Below, in pieces: positions 1 to 8,248 of a stretch of DNA of 64,000 bases. The stretch comes from Pontibaca methylaminivorans. Its GTDB lineage: Bacteria > Pseudomonadota > Alphaproteobacteria > Rhodobacterales > Rhodobacteraceae. The notes under the pieces are model-generated. The model was not told where the DNA came from and made no database searches. It saw only the letters and a list, made by a program, of their open reading frames with translations. The DNA is taken from contig NZ_FTPS01000001.1 of the NCBI RefSeq assembly GCF_900156525.1, positions 434,001-498,000 of the forward strand. Reading direction: 5' to 3'. Position 1 is the first letter of the stretch; the number at the start of each line of letters is the position of its first letter. The position numbers and the translations under genes were made by a program.

Positions 1-835
1 CGAGCATGATCCCGATATAGCCCGCGATCTCGAGCGCGCGGAACTGGTCCGCCTCGTCGGCGATGATCGGGTCGAACCCCCAGTGCCCCAGCACCGCGCT
101 GAAGAAGCCCGTGAAATATTCGACGATCGAGGCCACCAGAACCAGCGTGATGCCGGCATACATGATGCGCCCGAACCACAGGAACCCGGCGATCATCGCA
201 TCCGGCGCAAAGCGCAGGCCGAGCGCGATCGCGACGCAGAAGGCGATGAGCGGCGCAAGATTGTGCAGGATGCCGCCAAGACCCATGGTGATCTGGTGCG
301 AGGCGGCGGCGGTGGTCGAGACCTCGGGCCGGATGTCGAGCCCGGCCAGAGAGATCAGCGCACAGGCGATGAACACCCCGATCGGCACCGAAAGGATCCC
401 CGACATGATGCCGAGCGCCATGTACTTGTGGTCGCGCTTTGCCAGCATGGCCAGCCCGACCGGGATCGAGAAGATGATGGTCGCCCCGGAGGTGAAGCCG
501 ACGATGGTGGCGACCATCCACGCATCGCGCGACCCGGCAAGCGCATCGGCAAGCTGATAGCCGCCCATGTCGACCGCGATCACCGTCGTCGCGGCGATCG
601 AGGGATCGGCCCCGATCAGGGCAAAGAGAGGCCCGACCGCCACGCGGATGAACTCCGACAGATAGGGGATCGACGCCATGATCCCCGCCACCGGAATGAA
701 GATCGGCCCGATGGAATGAAGCCCCTCGATGAATTCCTTGCCCAGCCCGGTTTCCGAATTCCGGATCGAGGCGATGGCCCCCGCGACCGCGCAGGCCATG
801 ATGATATAGATCACGTAGGTTCCGATCGATGCCAT
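1..835 (-). CDS. eutH: EutH-like ethanolamine permease (3' end cut by window edge)
   Basis: Integral membrane protein, probably importing ethanolamine or a related amino alcohol. About 278 residues are visible from an ATG at 835, which is preceded by GGGAGG at good spacing. The reading frame stays open to base 1, so the C-terminus lies outside the window. Many hydrophobic helices alternate with short loops. Family-typical stretches are visible: DMGGYQLADALAG (as DMGG in EutH), ATIIFSIPVGLAM, and KYMALGIMSGILSVPIG. It is the last gene of a three-gene minus-strand operon, 69 bases after the flavin dehydrogenase and behind a choline/ethanolamine kinase-like gene. No eut microcompartment or ammonia-lyase genes are visible, so the pathway here is probably not the classical Eut route. 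The family call is by recognition; the substrate is inferred. Confidence 0.8.
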   Translation of the reverse strand, partial: MASIGTYVIYIIMACAVAGAIASIRNSETGLGKEFIEGLHSIGPIFIPVAGIMASIPYLSEFIRVAVGPLFALIGADPSIAATTVIAVDMGGYQLADALAGSRDAWMVATIVGFTSGATIIFSIPVGLAMLAKRDHKYMALGIMSGILSVPIGVFIACALISLAGLDIRPEVSTTAAASHQITMGLGGILHNLAPLIAFCVAIALGLRFAPDAMIAGFLWFGRIMYAGITLVLVASIVEYFTGFFSAVLGHWGFDPIIADEADQFRALEIAGYIGIML

Positions 836-904
836 GGTTCCCTCCCTGATGGCGTTCAGTCCCGGACAGCCGGTGCTCCCTATCGCCGGCAGGCCGGTTT
901 GTCG

Positions 905-3364
905 TCAGATCCTGATGCGTTCTCCCTTCGGGTCGTAGAGGCTCCGCATATGCAGGTCGGCCGGGACCGTTTCGTTCGCAACGACAAGCTCGTAGCGCCC
1001 CGCGCCGAGCCAGGCGTCATCGACCCCGCCGGGATTGCGCAGATAACCATAGCCGATCGGATGGCCGACCGTGTAGCCGAAGCCGCCGCTCGTCAGATAG
1101 CCGACCGGTGCGCCGTCGCGCAGGATCGTCTCGCGCCCGAGCAGCACCACATCGGGGTCGCGGGTGGTGAAGCAGACCAGCCGTTTCGCAAGCGGGGCCG
1201 CCGCCGTGGCCGCAGCGGCCTCGCGGCCGATGAAGGGCGTGTCCCGCCCGAGCTTCACCGCCCAGCCGAGCCCGGCCTCGAAGGGTGAATCGTTCGGCGT
1301 GATGTCGGACCCCCAGGCACGATAGCCCTTTTCAAGCCGCAGCGATTCGATCGCACGATAACCGGCCAGCCCGAGCCCGTGCTGCGCACCCGCCTCCATC
1401 AGCGCGTCGAACACATCGCCGGTGCCTTCGAGCGGCACGTGAAGCTCCCAGCCGAGCTCGCCGACATAGGTCACCCGCAGCGCCCGCAACCGGTGGCCGG
1501 CGACAGTGATCTGCCGCATATGGCCGAACGGAAAGGCGCCGTTCGAGACATCGGCATCAGTCACCGCCGACAGCACGGCGCGCGCGCGCGGCCCCATCAG
1601 CGAAAGCGTGCCCCAGGCTTCGGTCACGTCCTCAAGCGTCACATCGGCATCAGCCGGCAAGTGATTGTTTATCCAAGCGAAATCATGCGTTCTGGAACCG
1701 GTTCCGGTGACGACATAGAAGTGGTCCGGCGCAAGCTGCGCCACGGTCAGGTCGCATTCGATCCCGCCGCGGCTGTTCAGGATCTGCGTATAGGTGAGGC
1801 ACCCGCCCCCCCGCGCCACATGGTTCGCACAGACATGTTCGAGCGCCGCCGCCGCATCCTTTCCGCGCAATTCGTATTTCGCAAAGGAGGACTGGTCGAA
1901 CAGCCCGGCGCGCTCGCGCACCAGCGCATGTTCCGCCCCCACGGCCCCGAACCAGTTCGCCCGCCCCATCGCCGGAATGTCGCGCGCCTCGAACCCCGCC
2001 GGCGCGAACCAGTTCGGCCGCTCCCAGCCGAGCTTGGACCCGAACACGGCGCGGTGCTGTTCCAGGCGCTCGAAAAGCGGCGAGATGATGCGCGGGCGCG
2101 CGCTTTCGTATTCCGCATGCGGATAGCCGATGGCGTAGTGCTTGCCATAGGCTTCGAGCGTGCGCTCGCGCACCCAGTCGCGGTCGCGGTGCAGGCCGGA
2201 AAAGCGGTTGATGTCCACGACCCAGAGGTCGAGCGGCGCCTCGCCCCGGATCACCCATTCGGCAAGCGCCCAGCCGGCGCCGCCCCCGGCGGCGATGCCG
2301 AAGGCGTTGAACCCGGCGCCGACGAACATGTTGGCACATTCCGGCGCCCGGCCAAGAATGAAATTCCCGTCCGGCGTAAAGCTTTCGGGACCGTTGATCA
2401 TCTGTTTCAGCCCGGCCTCGGCCAGCACCGGAACGCGGGCGATGGCCTGCGTCATGTGCTGCTCGAAATGGTCGAAATCGTCGTCGAACAGCTGGAATTC
2501 CCAGGGCTCGGGCACATCGCCCCCGGGCAGGCCCGTGTTCCATGCCTGCGGGTCCGGCTCATAGCCGCCCATCACCAGCCCGCCGACCTCTTCCTTGAAA
2601 TAGACCCGCCGGTCCGGGTCGCGCACGGTCGGCGTGTCGCTCGCCAGCCCGTTGATCCGTTCGGTGATGATATACTGGTGCTTCACCGGCTGCAGCGGCA
2701 CCGAGATCCCGGCCTTCGCGCCGATCTGGCGCGCCCACTGCCCGCCGCAGTTGACCACCGTTTCGCACTCGATGCGGCCCTGGTCGGTCAGCACGGCGCG
2801 GATGCGATCCTTGTCCATCTCGAAGCCGCTGACATGAACGCCCTCGAAGATGCGCGCCCCGTGCATCTTCGCCCCCTTGGCCAGCGACTGCGCGATGTCC
2901 GAGGGGTTTGCCTGCCCGTCGGTCGGCAGCCACGAGGCCCCGATCAGATCCGACACATCCATGAGCGGCCACATGCGGGCGACCTCTTCGGGCGAGACAA
3001 GATGCATCTCCATGCCGAAGCTGCGCGCGGTGGTGGCGAGGCGGCGATATTCGGTCCAGCGTTCCTCGTTGGTCGCAAGGCGCAGGCAACCGGTCATCTT
3101 CCAGCCGGTCTCGAGCCCGGTCTCGTCCTTCAGCCGCTTGTAGAGATCGACCGAATATTTCAGCACCTGCGTGATCGAGGCGGAGGACCGCAACTGCCCG
3201 ACCAGCCCCGCCGCATGCCAGGTGGACCCGGAGGTGAGCTTGCCCTGTTCGAGCAGCACGACTTCGGCCTTGTGATCGCGGGCCAGGTGATAGGCCGTCG
3301 AACAGCCGACGATCCCGCCGCCGATGACGACGATCCGGGCATGGGTGGGAAGGGCAGTTGTCAT
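905..3364 (-). CDS. FAD-dependent dehydrogenase with GcvT-like C-terminus (dimethylglycine/sarcosine dehydrogenase family)
   Basis: 819-residue two-part enzyme. The N-terminal DAO-type flavin domain (about 10-370) begins with the dinucleotide motif GGGIVG. Its GSTWHAAG stretch holds His50, at the position of the covalent flavin histidine in dimethylglycine dehydrogenase. A short linker domain (about 375-430) leads to folate-binding aminomethyltransferase-like domains (about 430-810). Family members oxidise N-methyl groups of glycine derivatives or methylamino acids and pass formaldehyde to tetrahydrofolate. The start ATG overlaps the kinase stop by ATGA, so the two are probably co-translated. 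Beside an EutH-like permease and an amino-alcohol kinase, an N-methylated amino-alcohol-derived substrate is a reasonable inference, but the exact substrate is not shown by sequence. Confidence 0.85.
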   Translation of the reverse strand: MTTALPTHARIVVIGGGIVGCSTAYHLARDHKAEVVLLEQGKLTSGSTWHAAGLVGQLRSSASITQVLKYSVDLYKRLKDETGLETGWKMTGCLRLATNEERWTEYRRLATTARSFGMEMHLVSPEEVARMWPLMDVSDLIGASWLPTDGQANPSDIAQSLAKGAKMHGARIFEGVHVSGFEMDKDRIRAVLTDQGRIECETVVNCGGQWARQIGAKAGISVPLQPVKHQYIITERINGLASDTPTVRDPDRRVYFKEEVGGLVMGGYEPDPQAWNTGLPGGDVPEPWEFQLFDDDFDHFEQHMTQAIARVPVLAEAGLKQMINGPESFTPDGNFILGRAPECANMFVGAGFNAFGIAAGGGAGWALAEWVIRGEAPLDLWVVDINRFSGLHRDRDWVRERTLEAYGKHYAIGYPHAEYESARPRIISPLFERLEQHRAVFGSKLGWERPNWFAPAGFEARDIPAMGRANWFGAVGAEHALVRERAGLFDQSSFAKYELRGKDAAAALEHVCANHVARGGGCLTYTQILNSRGGIECDLTVAQLAPDHFYVVTGTGSRTHDFAWINNHLPADADVTLEDVTEAWGTLSLMGPRARAVLSAVTDADVSNGAFPFGHMRQITVAGHRLRALRVTYVGELGWELHVPLEGTGDVFDALMEAGAQHGLGLAGYRAIESLRLEKGYRAWGSDITPNDSPFEAGLGWAVKLGRDTPFIGREAAAATAAAPLAKRLVCFTTRDPDVVLLGRETILRDGAPVGYLTSGGFGYTVGHPIGYGYLRNPGGVDDAWLGAGRYELVVANETVPADLHMRSLYDPKGERIRI

Positions 3365-4269
3365 TCTTCGCGTCCGTATTCCGTGTGATAGGCATCAAGC
3401 GCGGCGGCGAGCCGCTCGAGGTTTTCATCCGTATAGGCGACGTAATCGGTGCCGGGAGCATCGAGATGATGTTCGGAAACCATGCTCCACATCGCCTCCC
3501 GCAGCAGCGAGACGCATTGCATCGCCGCGAGCGAACGCTTCAGGTCGCGATCCGGGCTCCGGTCGAAATAGATGCCGAGCAGTTCCTCGGATTCCTCCCG
3601 CGAGAAGGAGGCATTGGACGACAGCCCGGCAAGGTCGAACATGGGGGTGGAAAATCCGGCATATTCGAAATCAATGATCCAGAACCGCTCGCCGTCATCA
3701 AGCAGGTTCGTCGGCAGGAGGTCGTTGTGACCGAACACGATCGGCAGCGGCATCTGCGCCGCCTCGAGTTCGTTCGCCAGCGCGACGAATTCGCCCAGGC
3801 GCGGTTTCATCCGGCTGTTTGCGGCCTCGAGCGTGCGCGCATAATCCCGCACCACGTGAAAGGGCCAGAACAGGAAAGCCGTGCCCGAGACATGATGGGG
3901 CATCTCGTGGTGAAAGCGGCGGATGATGTCGGCAATCCGGCCGAGATTGGCGCGCACGGCGGGCTCGTCGCAGGTCTTGGCATCAAGATAGCGGCTGACC
4001 AGAACCCCGTCCCCGTGGTATTCCACCGGCGGTGCAAAGCCCGCCGCCTCGGCGGCGCAGGCGGACATGATCTCGCGCTCGCGCTGGACGTGATGAAAGG
4101 GGTAATCCTCGCCAAAGCGCACCACGTGACCGCCCGCCTCGTCGCGCACCAGCCAGTTTTCGTTGCTGATGCCGCCCATGAGCGGTTGCACCGTGATCGC
4201 GCCCTTCCACAATGGCAGATCGCGAATCCGTGCGAATGACACCTCGGGGATTTCCTCGTGACCCGACAT
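3361..4269 (-). CDS. Choline/ethanolamine kinase-like phosphotransferase
   Basis: 302-residue aminoglycoside-phosphotransferase/choline-kinase fold protein. The ATP-binding N-lobe starts with GGISNENW (about 32-39). The catalytic Brenner motif is HNDLLPTN (His181, Asp183, Asn188) and the metal-binding Asp200 lies in WIIDFEYAG, as in choline kinases. It is expected to phosphorylate the hydroxyl of choline, ethanolamine or a similar amino alcohol in the cytosol. I chose the ATG at 4269 because GGGAGG lies just upstream; a TTG four codons earlier sits inside that Shine-Dalgarno. It is the first gene of the operon with the flavin dehydrogenase (4-base overlap) and eutH, and is divergent from the DeoR regulator. 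Confidence 0.8.
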   Translation of the reverse strand: MSGHEEIPEVSFARIRDLPLWKGAITVQPLMGGISNENWLVRDEAGGHVVRFGEDYPFHHVQREREIMSACAAEAAGFAPPVEYHGDGVLVSRYLDAKTCDEPAVRANLGRIADIIRRFHHEMPHHVSGTAFLFWPFHVVRDYARTLEAANSRMKPRLGEFVALANELEAAQMPLPIVFGHNDLLPTNLLDDGERFWIIDFEYAGFSTPMFDLAGLSSNASFSREESEELLGIYFDRSPDRDLKRSLAAMQCVSLLREAMWSMVSEHHLDAPGTDYVAYTDENLERLAAALDAYHTEYGREE

Positions 4270-4356
4270 GCGCCCTCCCAAGCCTGACGTTCAGGAATAT
4301 CAGGACCAAGCGTCGGTCAAAAACGGTCACAGGTCAACAGATTTTGTGGTATTTCA

Positions 4357-4436
4357 GTCATGCCCTGATCCGGAATTGCCGGCCGGTCCGGCTCTCCGTT
4401 GTCAGGGCGACCGGGAATTACGACAGTTGGCATGAC
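4357..4436. promoter_or_regulatory. Divergent promoter region with inverted octamers (candidate DeoR-family operator pair)
   Basis: The 212 bases between the kinase start (4269) and the deoR start (4482) contain GTCATGCC at 4357-4364 and its exact inverse GGCATGAC at 4429-4436. A second inverted pair, CCCTGA and TCAGGG (4363-4368 and 4402-4407), lies inside. Paired, spaced operators are common for DeoR-family repressors. That these are the operators is inference from position and symmetry only. Confidence 0.35.
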
Positions 4437-4481
4437 ACGGCAGCCAATTCGGACAGGCAGCGACAGGCAGAGGGCGACGCC

Positions 4482-5249
4482 ATGAACCACTCCCCCCGCC
4501 ACGACCGGATCCTTGCCCTTCTGCGCGACCGGGGCACCATCGGCATCACCGAGCTTGCCGGGTTGCTCGGTGTTTCGGCCGAGACGGTGCGCCGCGACAT
4601 CCGGGCGCTTTCGGCGCGCGGCGATGTGTTGCGGATGCACGGGGCGGTGGGGCTGCGGGCGATGATGGGCGAGGCTCCGTTCGAGCGGCGCATGCGCGAA
4701 AACCCCGAGGCAAAGCGACTGATCGCCGCCACCATTGCCGCCACCATCAGCGACGGGGATTCGGTCATGCTGGACACCGGCACCACCACGAGCTTCCTGG
4801 CGCAGGAACTGCTCGGCCACCGCCGTCTGACCGTGGTCACCAATTCGTCGGATGTCGCGCGCACCCTCGCCACGATGAACGGCAATCGGGTGCATATGGC
4901 GGGCGGCGAACTGCGCAGCGATTCCGGCGCGGCCTTCGGCATGGCGGCGCTTGAATTCATCGCCCGCTTCAGCGTCGATCACGCGATCATTTCGGCCGGG
5001 GCGGTGGATGCCGCGACCGGGATCATGGACTACGCGCTGGCCGAGGCGGAATTCGCCCGCGTGGTGCTTGCCCGCGGAGCGCGCCGGGTGGTGATCACCG
5101 ATTCAAGCAAATTCGGACGCCGCGGGCTGGTGCAGGTCTGCGATTTCAGCGGCATCGACGAGCTTGTCACCGAAGCCCCGCCCCCCGCCGCGATCGAGGA
5201 CGCCCTTGCCCAGGCGGGCGCCGAACTCGTCCTGGCCGCAACGGGCTGA
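4482..5249 (+). CDS. DeoR/GlpR-family transcriptional regulator
   Basis: 255-residue repressor-type regulator. The N-terminal winged helix-turn-helix (about 5-60) contains the family signature ELAGLLGVSAETVRRDI. The C-terminal DeoRC sensor domain (about 75-235) includes DGDSVMLDTGTTT and VVTNS, matching the sugar-phosphate-binding fold related to ribose-5-phosphate isomerase. These domains normally bind phosphorylated metabolites, which fits a neighbouring kinase: the phosphorylated amino alcohol or a product could be the inducer (inference). The start at 4482 has AGAGGG eight bases upstream; the frame is open further upstream, but the domain begins here. It is divergent from the kinase-dehydrogenase-permease operon, which it most likely controls. 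Confidence 0.88.
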   Translation: MNHSPRHDRILALLRDRGTIGITELAGLLGVSAETVRRDIRALSARGDVLRMHGAVGLRAMMGEAPFERRMRENPEAKRLIAATIAATISDGDSVMLDTGTTTSFLAQELLGHRRLTVVTNSSDVARTLATMNGNRVHMAGGELRSDSGAAFGMAALEFIARFSVDHAIISAGAVDAATGIMDYALAEAEFARVVLARGARRVVITDSSKFGRRGLVQVCDFSGIDELVTEAPPPAAIEDALAQAGAELVLAATG

Positions 5250-5350
5250 CGTGCGCCGCACACCGCCGTCACGCCGGGCCGAAATGCGGCAGGGCGCGCG
5301 ATCGTGTTACCCAGATGCGTAATAAAGGCCATATTCTGGCGGAAATTTTT

Positions 5351-5390
5351 ATGATCAAAGGGCACAAAGCCCCTTATATCATGCACTTTT
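5351..5390 (+). terminator. Candidate terminator downstream of the DeoR gene
   Basis: An imperfect hairpin pairs ATGAT..AAGGGC (from 5351) with GCCCCTT..ATCAT (ending 5382), followed by TTTT at 5387-5390. It lies in the AT-rich 163-base gap between deoR and the opposing tRNA-Leu. The pairing is imperfect and the T-run short, so this is tentative. Confidence 0.35.
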
Positions 5391-5412
5391 CCAGAAACCG
5401 GCGAAAAATTCA

Positions 5413-5496
5413 TGGTGCGGGTGGTCGGAGTCGAACCGACACTCCTTGCGGAAAGGGTGTTTGAGACCCTCGCGTCTACCATTTCGCCACACCCGC
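5413..5496 (-). tRNA. tRNA-Leu (anticodon CAA)
   Basis: 84 nt on the minus strand. The acceptor arm GCGGGTG pairs with CACCCGC and CCA is encoded (TGG at 5413-5415 on the plus strand). The anticodon stem AGGGT/ACCCT encloses the loop CTCAAAC, giving anticodon CAA, which reads UUG. A longer variable arm and GGTTCGACTCC in the T-arm are typical for leucine tRNA. Confidence 0.95.
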
Positions 5497-5534
5497 GGAC
5501 CCAGGCGCAGCCGCGCCCTGTCCTGACTGCGCAT

Positions 5535-5563
5535 TCTCTAGCCCCGCTCCCATCGCAGGTAAA
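5535..5563 (-). promoter_or_regulatory. Candidate promoter for tRNA-Leu
   Basis: On the minus strand TTTACC (-35, 5558-5563) is followed after 17 bases by TAGAGA (-10, 5535-5540), about 40 bases before the tRNA 5' end. Spacing and position fit a housekeeping sigma promoter; the match is by eye. Confidence 0.4.
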
Positions 5564-5664
5564 CAGGGAAGTGACCGGCGCCGCCCGTAACCACCTTCGC
5601 GCAGCGCGCTTGACCGCGGGCGCATGGCATGCTTCCTGCCGCTGATCCACCTGCGGAGGTCTTC

Positions 5665-6243
5665 ATGCTGCGGCGTCTTTATGATCGGACCATGCGCCTT
5701 GCGGATCATCCGCAAGCGCTCTGGTGGCTGGCGCTGGTCGCCTTTGTCGAAAGCTCGGTCTTTCCGATCCCGCCCGATGTGCTGATGATCCCGATGATCC
5801 TCGCGCGGCCGTCAAGGGCCTGGCTGATTGCCGGCGTGGCGCTGGGCGCCTCCGTGCTCGGAGGAGTGCTGGGCTATGCCATCGGCGCGCTCGCCTTCGA
5901 GACCATCGGCCGGCCGGTGCTCGAGGCACTCGGGCAGACCGAGGCCATGGCCCTGTTCAACGAGCGGTTCAACGAACACGGGTTCTGGGCGGTGCTGATC
6001 GCGGGCGTGACGCCCTTTCCCTACAAGGTGATCACCATCATGTCGGGCTGGACCGGTCTGCCGCTCGGCATCTTCATCGCCACGTCGCTGCTGGCGCGGG
6101 CCTTGCGTTTCTTTGCGGTTGCCGCTTTGCTGCAGGTTTACGGCGCCCCGGTGCGCCGGTTCATCGAACAGCGGCTCGGGCTCGTGTTCACGGTCTTTGT
6201 CGCCCTGCTTCTCGGGGGATTCATCGTGGTGCGGTATCTGTGA
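5665..6243 (+). CDS. YqaA/DedA-like small integral membrane protein
   Basis: 192-residue membrane protein with four or five hydrophobic segments and the SNARE-associated (VTT/DedA) core. The ESSVFPIPPDVLMIP stretch near residue 28 and GVTPFPYKVITIMSG near 112 are the family hallmarks; DedA-type proteins are linked to lipid flipping and membrane homeostasis. The ATG at 5665 is preceded by GCGGAGGT at good spacing, so the longer upstream reading is not needed. Its stop codon overlaps the GTG start of dsbB, so the two form an operon, a pairing that puts an envelope protein beside an envelope redox protein. The specific function is unknown. Confidence 0.8.
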   Translation: MLRRLYDRTMRLADHPQALWWLALVAFVESSVFPIPPDVLMIPMILARPSRAWLIAGVALGASVLGGVLGYAIGALAFETIGRPVLEALGQTEAMALFNERFNEHGFWAVLIAGVTPFPYKVITIMSGWTGLPLGIFIATSLLARALRFFAVAALLQVYGAPVRRFIEQRLGLVFTVFVALLLGGFIVVRYL

Positions 6244-6710
6244 CGCGCAATCTGCTGATCCTGCTTGCCGGGCTGGGCTCGGCGGCCCTGCTGCTCGGCG
6301 CGCTCGCCTTTCAGTACCTGGGCGGCATGGCGCCCTGTTCGCTGTGCATCTGGCAGCGCTGGCCGCATGGAATCGCGATCCTGATCGCAGCACTGGCGCT
6401 GATGTGGCCGGGCCGGCTCCTGCCGGCGCTCGGCGCGCTTGCGGCGCTCGCCTCGGCGGTGATCGGGCTCTATCACACCGGGGTCGAGCGCGGCTGGTGG
6501 GAAGGGCCGGCCACCTGCACCGCCAGTTCCGCCGACGGCATGAGTTCCGCGGAGCTGATGGCGCATATCATGGCCGCGCCGCTCGTGCGTTGCGACGATG
6601 TCGCCTGGGAGATGTTCGGCCTCTCCATGGCAAGCTGGAACGCGGTGGCTTCGCTCGTGCTGGCGGCGCTCTGGCTTATGGCTGCGGCACGGCGACCGGC
6701 CCGCGCCTGA
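6240..6710 (+). CDS. dsbB: Disulfide bond formation protein DsbB
   Basis: 156-residue quinone reductase of the inner membrane that reoxidises periplasmic DsbA. Four hydrophobic segments are visible. The first periplasmic redox pair is CSLC (Cys33/Cys36, followed by IWQRWPH as in DsbB). The second pair is Cys93 (TCTAS) and Cys118 (VRCDD). It starts with GTG at 6240, overlapping the upstream stop as GTGA, so it probably relies on translational coupling. No dsbA is in the window. Confidence 0.88.
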   Translation: MTRNLLILLAGLGSAALLLGALAFQYLGGMAPCSLCIWQRWPHGIAILIAALALMWPGRLLPALGALAALASAVIGLYHTGVERGWWEGPATCTASSADGMSSAELMAHIMAAPLVRCDDVAWEMFGLSMASWNAVASLVLAALWLMAAARRPARA

Positions 6711-6751
6711 TCGCCCTGCGCGTTTCGCCCCGGACCGCCGCCCGTCCGCCG

Positions 6752-7786
6752 TCAGCTTCCGCTGCGCCGTGCGGCCGGTGATCCGCCCCGGCCATCTGCC
6801 TTTCCCTGGTTCTTGCGGCGGCCCTCGATCAGCCCGTGCAGCAGCGGGATGATGTAATCCTCCATGAGGTCTTGCGAGGCTTCGGGAAGCGCCATCTCGC
6901 CCAAGGGCGCGTCGGCCGGCGGCAGGGGGTCTTCGAACAGCGTCGCGCGGTCGAAATAGCGTTGCGCGACCGCGCGGTTTCCGGGTTCGAACTCTGCCAT
7001 CACGCGCTCGCGCTCGGGCCGCGCCATCAGCAGGCTGCTGTGCCGGTTGCTGTTTTCGCGCAGCTCCGCGTCGATCCGGTAAAGGACGCGGATCAGTTCG
7101 CGCCGATAGGGGCTGGGCGCCCGGTCCAGCGGCATCCGGCGGGCAAACTCCGCGACCGGCGGTGACAGGCTCGAATTCACGCGCCCCGGCTGTGTGAACC
7201 CGTCCAGGTCGTCAAGGCCGAGGTGACGGCAGAAGGCGGCAATCGGCCCGCCCGGCATCTGTGCGCGCTCATGCACCGTGAGGCGGATATTCTCGCCCCC
7301 GAACAGGGTTTCGAGATGGCGGATGTAGGAATCGTAATGAATCCAGTGAAATTCATGGCGCCGATCCATGAATTCGGGAAAGGTCAGGTGGCTGAAACGC
7401 GGTTTCCACTGCCATTTGATGTTCTGGTAATACCAGCTTTCCAGCCAGAGATCCTGCCGGCGCAGGGTAAAGATGACCCGGACATCGAAATGCTCGCGGA
7501 AGCGCGCAAAGATGGAGAGGTCCTTCTGGAAACAGATGTTTTCGTCGCTGATGATCGCCGAGTGGATGGCCGGCCCGGCCTCGGCCTGCTGCCGGATCAT
7601 CCGGGCGGCATCCGCAACCGGGCGTTCCCCCTCGACAAGGGCTTTTACCAGCGCCGTCTGCCGTCCGACGCCGTTGACCGGCAGATAGCCATGCTCGCGA
7701 AGCCTGTCGTTGTTGCGGGCGAGAAAGCTCTGGGTTGCCGAGGTCGCGGTTCGATGTGCTCCGATATGCAGATAAAGCGTGCGCAC
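6752..7786 (-). CDS. Sulfotransferase-like P-loop protein
   Basis: About 344 residues from a GTG at 7786. The N-terminus LYLHIGAHRTATSATQSFL resembles the phosphosulfate-binding loop of sulfotransferases (LHIG..KTGTT), and VIFTLRRQDLWLESWYYQ near residue 100 resembles the second PAPS-contact strand. Such proteins in marine alphaproteobacteria often modify surface glycans. I see no polysaccharide cluster around it. The frame is open upstream to a TTG at 7903 with an ATG at 7885, giving up to 39 extra residues, but the conserved fold begins at 7786 and none of the starts has a strong Shine-Dalgarno. It is convergent with dsbB. The family call is moderate and the acceptor unknown. Confidence 0.6.
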   Translation of the reverse strand: MRTLYLHIGAHRTATSATQSFLARNNDRLREHGYLPVNGVGRQTALVKALVEGERPVADAARMIRQQAEAGPAIHSAIISDENICFQKDLSIFARFREHFDVRVIFTLRRQDLWLESWYYQNIKWQWKPRFSHLTFPEFMDRRHEFHWIHYDSYIRHLETLFGGENIRLTVHERAQMPGGPIAAFCRHLGLDDLDGFTQPGRVNSSLSPPVAEFARRMPLDRAPSPYRRELIRVLYRIDAELRENSNRHSSLLMARPERERVMAEFEPGNRAVAQRYFDRATLFEDPLPPADAPLGEMALPEASQDLMEDYIIPLLHGLIEGRRKNQGKADGRGGSPAARRSGS

Positions 7787-7966
7787 GATAGGGCATGGTC
7801 CTTGCTGGACGATCCGCAAGGCGCGGGCGTTGCGGCTGCAAGGGCGAAAACCCAAGGCAGCCGGCATCTGCACCGTGCAGACCATCGGGTTCCGTTTTTC
7901 CAAAACCGGAAACTATTTACCTGAAAACCGACCCTTTGCGCCGCCCTGGCGGCAGGTCATCCACGA

Positions 7967-8161
7967 TCAGCGCCGCAAAAGGCGCAGCAGGCGCATGGTC
8001 CGGCGCTGGTTGCCGAAGGCACCACCGGCCCTGCCCCGGGTCACATCATTCGCAGCCGCACGACCGCCCCGCGATGCAGCCGCCCGGATCCCGTGATTGA
8101 CACCGGAACTCACCAGCCGGCGCAGAGCGATCCGCAGGATCATGGTCACGAGGCGATTCAT
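7967..8161 (-). CDS. Small basic protein of unknown function
   Basis: 64 residues from an ATG at 8161 with GGAG twelve bases upstream. It has a short hydrophobic start (NRLVTMILRIALRRLV) followed by a strongly basic Arg/Gly/Ala-rich tail ending MRLLRLLRR. No domain is recognised; the amphipathic N-terminus could associate with membranes. It stands alone between scpB and the sulfotransferase-like gene on the same strand. It may be a real small gene because it has a plausible Shine-Dalgarno and a hydrophobic-basic layout, but coding by chance in GC-rich DNA cannot be excluded. Confidence 0.45.
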   Translation of the reverse strand: MNRLVTMILRIALRRLVSSGVNHGIRAAASRGGRAAANDVTRGRAGGAFGNQRRTMRLLRLLRR

Positions 8162-8248
8162 CTCTCGAAACTCCGGGCTCACCGCATGCCGCCAAGACTG
8201 TCATGCCCGGGCGGAAATTTCAATTCCCGTCCCGTCCATCGGCGGTTT

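Noticed and set aside
1379-3388. 669-codon plus-strand open frame over the flavin dehydrogenase
   Set aside because: Shadow frame; the minus strand encodes a complete, motif-bearing enzyme.
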